Assembly (NCBI GenBank): GCA_013176395.1
Contig: JABMLP010000026.1
Coordinates: 124,001-188,000 of the forward strand
Reading direction: 5' to 3'
DNA from: Venturia oleaginea
Taxonomy: Eukaryota; Ascomycota; Dothideomycetes; Venturiales; Venturiaceae
DNA length: 64,000 bases
The notes beneath the pieces were generated by a model. It had not been told where the DNA came from and did no database searches. It saw only the letters and a list, made by a program, of their open reading frames with translations. Shown piece by piece: positions 57,425 to 64,000 of this stretch. The translations under genes and the position numbers were made by a program. Every line of letters starts with the position of its first letter. Position 1 is the first letter of the stretch.

Positions 57425-58355
57425 GGAGCAAGATTAGACCTAGCTCAGCCTGTACATACAAACTTATTTGTATTCACACCGTTTGTAACTACACATAATC
57501 GGCCAACTCAATCTTCTCACATCAATGGGAAGATCACTAAACACCCTTCTAGATATTTGTTTAGAGGTTGGAGGGAAATTCTCAAGGGACTCAGGATTTG
57601 GGGACGAGTGTTGGGGAGGACGTTGCGAGAATTGTTCTAGAGAGGAAGGTTTTGAAGAAGAGTAGGCCTAGCTATTTGAAGCAAAAGAATGTATTGTCCT
57701 AGGGGGAGGGGAGTGATGATAGCGACACCGGAAAGTAGGAGTAGATGTCCATCTCTCGACCCAAGTCTATCGGTAATCCATCCTTCTTCCAAAGACTCAT
57801 TATGTTTTTTTACAATTCAGCAAAACTCCTTTTCGCAAAAACGCGGACACCATATCCCAGTACAACACAGTCATTCCATAGTAACCCGAGCTCTCGGCCC
57901 GAGAATCTACCCGCAACTCCCACAAACAATGAAGACTCGTACAAGTATCTCTTCGCCCTGAAGAATTCCTGTTGATATCCATTCAAGCTATTCTGTGAGA
58001 AGCCCTGGTTTCTTCCGAGTCTCCGTCAACTTCGTACTCCAGCGCGATCGACAATACAATTCCCCGCCCCCGCTCAAAGGATTTTGGATGGTTTTGAAGC
58101 TAAATCCATGCTACGGCACCCATTTCCGCTGCGGCCAAAGATATTGTAGATGATGCCGGGCGTCGCGGGTTCGCGGCAGTGACGAATCATGAAAGGACTA
58201 GAGGATCCCAAATACTGTTGAAGCGATTCCGGCATCCAAGTCTTGACCTCCGTGCTCACCGAGGTCTCGTGTCTAATCTCTTCGGCCTCAAAGTTTTCAC
58301 ACATGAACAACCATATTCTGACTTTTGGTCTCGTAAAGAGACGGCAACCGGGAAT
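57425..58355. other. Intergenic, 0.9 kb: MFS gene promoter
   Basis: No supported gene. The frame that opens at 58179 upstream of the MFS ATG shows no conserved sequence before residue M (58356). Confidence 0.5.
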
Positions 58356-60262
58356 ATGTTTGGGCACGAGAAGCCAGATATTATACCAGAGCGGACACAT
58401 CCTGCACACGACGGACAAATCGAAAAGGCCGCATCTTTCTCCTACGACGACGAAGATGATCGCGCACCTCAGCCCATCGATCCAATTGTGGAAAAAAGAC
58501 TACTGCGGAAGATGGATCGGAATATCATACCGCTAGTAATGGCTTTGTGTATGATTCTGCTACAATTATATTTCATTAAAGCTACTACTGACTCCTTGAC
58601 TTAGATCTTCTCGCATTCTTGGATCGAAGCAATATAGGGCGAGTGGTCTTCAAAGTCATCTCCGAATGGTAACATCGATTCTGACAAACCCGTTCACAGA
58701 AACGCAAGAATTGCTGGCATGAGTAAAGAACTCAAGCTCTCATCTGAAAAATATGACTGGCTCTTGACCATTTTTTACATCTCATACATTTTGGTAGGTA
58801 AATAACGGAGATTTGTGGTCCATGCAGATGCTAACATAGTCTAGGGTGAATTCCAAGCTCTGATGTGGAAAGTCATCCCACCACATTACTGGGCAGCCTT
58901 TTGCGTTTTCTCATGGTAAGATCGATTGACAACCCTTTTTTCCCCAGTCGGCTAAGTAGATATTCGCAAGGGGACTTGTAGCAAGTGTCCAAGGAGGCAT
59001 ACACTCTTGGTCCGCTATGATGGCTCTCCGGTTCTTTATGGGTGTTGCTGAAGCAGGTTTTGGTCCAGGAGTAGTATACTACCTGTCATTCTTCTATCTG
59101 CGTCACGAACTCGGTTTCCGCTGCGGCTTGTATCTTGCTGCTGCACCTCTGGCGAACACATTCGCAGGCGCTCTGGCTTACGGGATCACATCTGGCCATG
59201 CTCATCTCGCCAACTGGAGACTCCTCTTCATTGTTGAGGGCCTTCCAACGGTTGCAATGGCTCCAATCGCATTTTTCTTTCTACCGGACTCGCCTAGTAA
59301 AGCTAGGTTCTTCAATGAGGAGGAGAAAAAGATTGCCGTGGCTCGTGGTGTGAAGCAAGCTGGGAAAGCGGATCGTGTTGGCGGTATCGATTGGAAAGAT
59401 GTGGGAGCGACATTCATAGACCCGAAAGCGTGGTTGACAGCGGTACTTTGTCCTTTGACAACCACTCCATTCTCTCAGAGCTGACAATTGACACAGTTTA
59501 TGTACTTTTCCTGCAACGTCAGCTTTGCAAGTCTGCCTGTGTTTTTGCCGACCATCTTGAAAGAGAGTAAGCTTGCAAGCTCGACTTAACGAACTATATA
59601 CTAACAAGTATGTAGTGGGATTTACTGCAGTCAACGCACAAGGCCTCACAGCGCCACCGTTTTTTCTGGCTTTCCTCGTGACATTGGTCACTTCCTACAT
59701 AGCCGATAAGACACAGCAGAGAGGAATCATGGTCATGGTTTTGTCCACAATCGGCGGGGTCGGCTATATCATGCTCGCAGTCGCCAAATCAGTCGGAGCC
59801 AGATATACCGGTGTCTTTCTCGCCGCAGCAGGAATATTTCCAGCAATCGCTAATATCCTACCCTGGGTGTTAAGTAAGTACCTGCCACCTCACTTTCTTC
59901 TCCATTGCTAACCTTATCAACAAGACAATCAAGGCACAGACACCCGCCGCGGCTCCGGCATTGTCATCCTAAATTTAGTCGGCCAATGTGGTCCGCTCCT
60001 CGGGACACGATTGTATCCATCCAAGCAAGGCCCTTACTATGTCAAAGGCCAGTCGATATGTGCGGCTTTCATGTTCTTCACCACGTTACTTGCTTTTGGT
60101 CTTCGCACCTTGCTCTGGCGGGAGAACAAAAAGTTGAACAATCAGTATGGGACTATTGAAGATCAGAAAGCGAGAGCGGCGGTCGCAGAGAATAGAGGGG
60201 AGAAAGTTGATAACATGACTGCGGTGGAGAATTACGGACCGATGTATAGGTATGTGCTGTAG
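58356..60262 (+). CDS. MFS transporter, anion:cation symporter (Dal5/TNA1) type
   Basis: Eight exons, 58356-58548, 58605-58638, 58700-58793, 58845-58915, 58971-59442, 59497-59566, 59616-59873, 59925-60262, give 509 residues. LLRKMDRNIIPLVMALYLLAFLDRSNIGNARIAGM is the family's opening: it is assembled across two introns, the second needing a GC donor (GCGAGT at 58639). ALRFFMGVAEAGFGPGVVYYLS and WRLLFIVEGLPTVAMAPIAFFFLPDSP are the standard helix-4 and helix-5/6 blocks. The C-terminal NQGTDTRRGSGIVILNLVGQCGPLLGTRLYP is also typical. Substrates of this clade include nicotinate, allantoate, ureidosuccinate and other carboxylates; the specific one is unknown. Plasma membrane location is inferred. 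Confidence 0.9.
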
Positions 60263-60768
60263 TTATGCGGGAAGCTGGGGGACAAGGTGAAGTAATGATC
60301 GCGCAGTGTGGTCGATGAGATGAAGAAAAGCGTTGATCGCGACACAAGTCCCGGCCTTACCTTTGAGCAACTCAGAAATTATTTTTCCGATTGTCCAAAA
60401 AGATCTGAATGGCCGTCATCATCCGGTATCGCCTCCTTCCAGAGAATAATACTGATGTAGGATCAAACTCCCTTGCTGAAATACTCCCCAGCTTAACCAT
60501 TCCTCTATTTTGTGATTTGGAAGACTCCGCCATTCTCATATTTTGTCCAATGGAAAGAGTTACGAATCCTACCAAGTACATTTAAAACTACTGTATCAAT
60601 ACCCAAATCAAGCAGCTACCATCCCACCACGAAAAACATCTACGTATAAATCACGGCCAATCACCCACATCTAACTCACAAACTCGCAAAACCCACCCAC
60701 CCCAACAAATACCCACCATATCCCTACCCACATCCCCAAAAAGATATTCCATTCCAACCTACCCCCCC
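60263..60768. other. Intergenic
   Basis: Between the MFS gene and the broken P-loop gene. The stretch 60660-60770 is strikingly C/A-rich on the plus strand. No gene is supported. Confidence 0.5.
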
Positions 60769-61579
60769 ACCTTCCGCCGCACAGTTTCCAACCTCCCCAT
60801 CAAAACCCTCAATGTCAAGAACCAACCTTCCCTCCTCCGAACCTCCAAACCAGAATATTTCTTCATGAAAACTCTCCATTGGCGTCTCGGTCCGCCAGGT
60901 CTAGGCAGAAAAGGGATTTCCACGTGGAGTGAAGAGGAGCGAATTGTATTAATGGGGACATTCGAGAAATGTTTTCAAGAGCTGGAAGAGGTATATAAGA
61001 GAGCGGAGGGGGAGGGGAAGAATATTCTAGTCAAGGAGCGCATGTAAATTGCTTGTTCGCCCCCGCTGCGGAAGGCTAATGGGCGTTTGCTGAGGAAGAG
61101 GGGGGAGTACCCTTTTCGATCTCCATGGCGCCGAAGCTGCGAAGACTGAAGTTTATCATGCTATTGAAATGACGATGCGTTGGTCAAGAAATTTGTATGA
61201 TTGGTACATTGTCCATTCTCTGCAAGAATGCTCCATATCCCCCATCATATTTGACGCAGACGATATTATGCTCGAATCTTCTCTCGTCCGTCGCTACGCA
61301 CAGCTCCTTGGTCTCTGCCCGGAGAATCTGAGGTTTGAATGGTGTCCTGCCAAAGGAGAAGAGATGGAAAGATTGGGAAGGGCTGCGAGGAGGATGGTCA
61401 GCACGATTTCGGCGTCGGAGGGTGTGGTAGGGGGAAAGACGGGGGTAGGATTGAACATTTGTGTTGAAACGGAGAAATGGAGGAAAGAGTTTGGAAACGA
61501 GGAGGGAAACGGAATTGAGATGTGGGTTAGGGATGCTATGGGTGACTATGAGTATATGAGGGAGAAGAGATTCCGGTAG
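60769..61579 (+). pseudogene. Broken P-loop/sulfotransferase-like gene
   Basis: One frame (from about 60769) reads LPIKTLNV...EYFFMKTLHWRL, GISTWSEEERIVLMGTFEKC and NILVKERM, then a TAA at 61045-61047. A second frame from about 61126 reads EAAKTEVYHAIEMTMRWSRN, LYDWYIVHSL, PIIFDADDIML and LVRRYAQLLGLCPENLRFEW, ending at 61579. Both fit a fungal family of P-loop, sulfotransferase-fold proteins. In intact members roughly a hundred residues separate the two parts; here there are about 80 bases. The N-terminal Walker-like HPR-S segment is also not found upstream. No intron restores the frame, so I call it a degraded copy with an internal deletion. Confidence 0.5.
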
Positions 61580-61674
61580 CTGATTGTGATTTTGGCCCTC
61601 GGAATTGGTAGTTCTTCCTATCTTGTAGTTTAGATATTGTAAGTCGTCAAGCTAGCAGTGAATTTTGAGGCCCA

Positions 61675-61735
61675 GATGGCTTCTTCAGAATTGCCATGCA
61701 AGTTTCAATTCAATTTTTCTGGAGTTCAAGCCATC
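61675..61735. repeat. Imperfect inverted repeat between two convergent gene ends
   Basis: GATGGCTTCTTCAGAATTG (61675-61693) and CAATTTTTCTGGAGTTCAAG then CCATC (61711-61735) pair with small bulges around a 17-base loop. It lies between the end of the broken P-loop gene (plus) and the end of the beta-lactamase-fold gene (minus). Confidence 0.7.
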
Positions 61736-61785
61736 CAGCATGATTGAAAGAGTTCTCCTCAAAGCGGTTTCCCTCAACATTTACA

Positions 61786-62991
61786 TCAGGAAAGCACATT
61801 TCCAACAATCATCTGAATGGTAGCCTTATTTGTAGCATTCGCAGCCCCTTCGCCTCCTACATTAGTCACCGCCAAATATGCCTGGTTCGCATCCAGATCT
61901 AGCCAAGCAACAGCGTAATTCATCAGATTACTTCCAGCATGAGCCAAGGATGGGCCTTTTGCCCAAGATTGCTCTGCATTGGTGAAGAAACTCCATGCCC
62001 CGGGCGTATAGGACGATAGAACACTGCCAGGTGTATGAAGCTTGATGAAAGTCTTCTGCTTGAGTTTGAGAGAAGTTGAGCGACCGGCATAACCATCGAG
62101 ATGCAACTGAATGAATTGGGACCATGATTCTAATGAACAGCGCACTGTTCCTGCAGGCCCAATGGACGGGATGACATCGCTGTAGGGGCTATCCGGGTTG
62201 ATTGGAACTGGCGCGTGTTTTGATGGTGAATGGGGCCACGGATTCTCGATCGAGGTGTTGCTAGTTCTGTGTGGTGTGCCAAATACACAATCTTTCATTC
62301 CAAGTTTTCGAAAGAGCTGGGTCGTTATCAAGGATTCCCAGTCTGTACGCATACGGGACTCAAGGATGTGGCCCAATATCACGTAACCAGCGTTTAGGTA
62401 GTAGAATTCGGTTCCCGGCACCGTGATTGGGGGTTTACTGAGAACGTCTTTGGCCCAAACATGTCGTCCATGCTCGGGTGAGGTAGAGATGTTCTTCGGC
62501 AGTGGGTGTGGATAGAACGGGTCGATATTTTCAATGCCAGAGATATGAAGCGTAAGCATTTCCAAAGTAGTGTTGTGATGCCCAGGGTGCAGAATTTCCA
62601 CAATGCCTTTAGGCAATGTGTCCAACAACGTATCGTTCCAGTGGAAGATGCCCCTTTCGATGAGTGTGGCAAACAGAGTAGCCGTCATAGCTTTGGTATC
62701 GGAGCCAAGATGGAATTGGTCGGTCACTTGTACCAAAGTGGAGTCGTTCTGCTTACGAAATCCCACAACTTCACTCCTAAACGAGCCATTGCTCAGTTTT
62801 GCAACGCCGAGAGATGGTAGAGAGTTCTCAATGCGTATCCTCTCGAGAATGGAAGCGTCGTGGGTACGATGGATTGCCAGACTAGGCAGGTCGTAATTGG
62901 CGAGGAGAAGATAGAGCCAGCTGGTGATAGCGAGGAGGAGTTTTGGTGGCAGATAGATGGCTTTCCAAACCAATGGGATGAAGTTCGCCAT
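61786..62991 (-). CDS. Serine beta-lactamase-fold hydrolase (esterase VIII/class C-like)
   Basis: One exon, 401 residues. An N-terminal hydrophobic segment (LLLAITSWLYLLLANY) suggests a signal anchor. The catalytic S-x-x-K is S97-D-T-K100 in HLGSDTKAMTATLFATLIE. The second motif Y-x-N is Y198-L-N200 in EFYYLNAGYVILGHILE. SLAHAGSNLMNY supplies the third, HxG-type motif. This is the normal order for family S12 and related esterases. Such fungal enzymes hydrolyse esters or lactones; the substrate is not predictable. The triad is intact, so it should be active. It converges on the broken P-loop gene. Confidence 0.9.
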   Translation of the reverse strand: MANFIPLVWKAIYLPPKLLLAITSWLYLLLANYDLPSLAIHRTHDASILERIRIENSLPSLGVAKLSNGSFRSEVVGFRKQNDSTLVQVTDQFHLGSDTKAMTATLFATLIERGIFHWNDTLLDTLPKGIVEILHPGHHNTTLEMLTLHISGIENIDPFYPHPLPKNISTSPEHGRHVWAKDVLSKPPITVPGTEFYYLNAGYVILGHILESRMRTDWESLITTQLFRKLGMKDCVFGTPHRTSNTSIENPWPHSPSKHAPVPINPDSPYSDVIPSIGPAGTVRCSLESWSQFIQLHLDGYAGRSTSLKLKQKTFIKLHTPGSVLSSYTPGAWSFFTNAEQSWAKGPSLAHAGSNLMNYAVAWLDLDANQAYLAVTNVGGEGAANATNKATIQMIVGNVLS

Positions 62992-63930
62992 AATGGCCTT
63001 GAGGCGTGATGGATTCTTTGATGGATGCTGCTATCTTTGTACACACACGATATAAGAGGGGAGACGTGGAAGTTGAAGGAACTTGATTGGTGGCAGTGAG
63101 CGAGAGATGACTGGCACGGCTGAGAAGCACCTGCACTTTGGACTCAAAGGTAGTCCTTGTCGCATAGCCTATAAATCTCATCCTTTCTATACCACGCAAA
63201 TATCGAATCAAGTCCCCAGCTCATATGCGATGCTGAATGCGGCATTGGAGGATGATGACCAGTTAGTACCATCGTCATCGAGTGTGCAGTTATCTACCTC
63301 GTTGTAACGAGCAGAGATTACTATGTAGGCCTACTTCGATGGGCGGCGAGTTGTTGTTCAAAGAAGATGTGATCGATTGAGGCCGCGAGGGCGAGGATAC
63401 GAACTCCGCCCAAGCGCCTTGAATAGAACTAAGACAAGCACATATCTGGAGCTATTCAGGCAATTCTATCATTTTGTAAAATTGGGGAATTCAACGAGAT
63501 CCATCTCAAGATAGGAGACTGCTATTGAATAGTGAAAGTCCCGAATCCAAAAATCGAGTAATATGGCAGTTCTTCGATGGGCGTACCTTAGGATTGGGTT
63601 GAATAGTACGAATCAGAACGTCTCAATATTGTCTCAAGAGGCCTACCATTTTACTATCCGAAATATGATCTCGCGTGGCAAGATTGTAGAATAATGTCTC
63701 TTCATTAACGAATAACAGAGAGTTGTTTGTCCAACGCCGTCCTCTATGCTATTCGAAAACCAAACCCGAAACGCAGAAATTCGCTATGCTAATTATGCTC
63801 ACTAGGGGTATCCGCTACAAAGCAGCATCAGAACGCCTCTCGGATCCATCCCAGATCTCGAACCAAACATCCTCTTTCTCATTTCAAACAGCTCTTGTTC
63901 AATTCGCGATATCCACTTCCCATCATCCCC
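62992..63930. other. Intergenic, 0.9 kb
   Basis: Promoter side of the hydrolase gene and an unassigned region. The decamer CTTCGATGGG occurs twice (about 63334 and 63573). No gene is supported. Confidence 0.4.
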
Positions 63931-64000
63931 TCATCTCCCGCCAGCCAACGCCTTCGAAGCAATAATTTCCTCCTCCGAGATGGCAGCGCTCGACACCACT
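63931..64000 (-). CDS. Possible C-terminal end of a minus-strand gene cut by the window edge
   Basis: Reading in from the right edge, one minus-strand frame gives VVSSAAISEEEIIASKAL then AGGR and a stop at 63933-63931. Composition is protein-like, but only 22 codons are available. No family can be named. Confidence 0.25.
   Translation of the reverse strand, partial: VVSSAAISEEEIIASKALAGGR

Noticed and set aside
46081..60262. A metabolic gene cluster joining the acyl-CoA synthetase, PTR2, C6 regulator, aminotransferase and MFS transporter
   Set aside because: There is no core biosynthetic enzyme; housekeeping ost1 sits in the middle and orientations and spacings are ordinary.

Overview
The window is nuclear DNA of a filamentous ascomycete (Pezizomycotina). 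The evidence is genes broken by short GT-AG introns (about 46-80 bases, with CTAAC/CTGAC-like branch points), a HET-domain gene, a Zn2Cys6 regulator, a fungal-type adenylate cyclase (Ras-association, leucine-rich repeats, PP2C-like and cyclase domains), MFS, PTR2 and SLC25 transporters, and degenerate 'LPREIRQQIL'-type gene copies. Capnodiales/Mycosphaerellales (Dothideomycetes) fits the style of the genes, but that placement is inference.

Layout. 0-5 kb: a MOSC protein, two decayed F-box-like remnants in divergent orientation, and a HET gene. 5.5-15.7 kb: adenylate cyclase (cyr1) and the Ppx/GppA-type retrograde regulator rtg2, both on the minus strand. 15.7-25.4 kb: gene-poor DNA with a DHA1-type MFS transporter and an SR/three-RRM RNA-binding protein whose model needs an 8-base microexon. 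25.4-33.4 kb: SLC25 carrier, NYN-domain protein, a gene-poor stretch with two perfect hairpins, and the cohesin kleisin rad21. 34-43 kb, all minus: a two-TM kelch protein, exonuclease V, and an M13 metallopeptidase with three long introns that each carry a hairpin repeat. 43.5-51 kb: a DUF423/TMEM256 protein, a DEK-C/HIRIP3-like chromatin protein, an ACSS3-type acyl-CoA synthetase, a tRNA-Ser-like remnant, and a PTR2 peptide transporter. 51.6-64 kb: C6 regulator, ribophorin I (ost1), a GabT-like aminotransferase, a Dal5/TNA1-type MFS transporter, a broken P-loop/sulfotransferase-like gene, a beta-lactamase-fold hydrolase, and the possible tail of a gene leaving the window.

The genes do not form a biosynthetic cluster or a recognisable single system. 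They are mostly housekeeping and signalling genes (cAMP signalling, retrograde signalling, cohesion, mitochondrial DNA repair, N-glycosylation, transport) with a few accessory ones. The HET gene, the F-box-like remnants and the broken P-loop gene mark the accessory portions.

The most notable structure is a family of short dispersed imperfect palindromes. Each is two inverted copies of a motif of about 28 bases, close to GAGATCGATGTCGATAA followed by TTCTGGCAA. I see at least seven copies (13.6, 16.2, 19.4, 40.3, 41.2, 42.5, 53.6 kb) and a possible eighth at 24.8 kb. Three of them sit inside introns of one gene. I did not find a recognisable new enzymatic or defence system. Exon coordinates come from hand splicing in which the reading phases add up; unless stated otherwise they are models, not transcript data.
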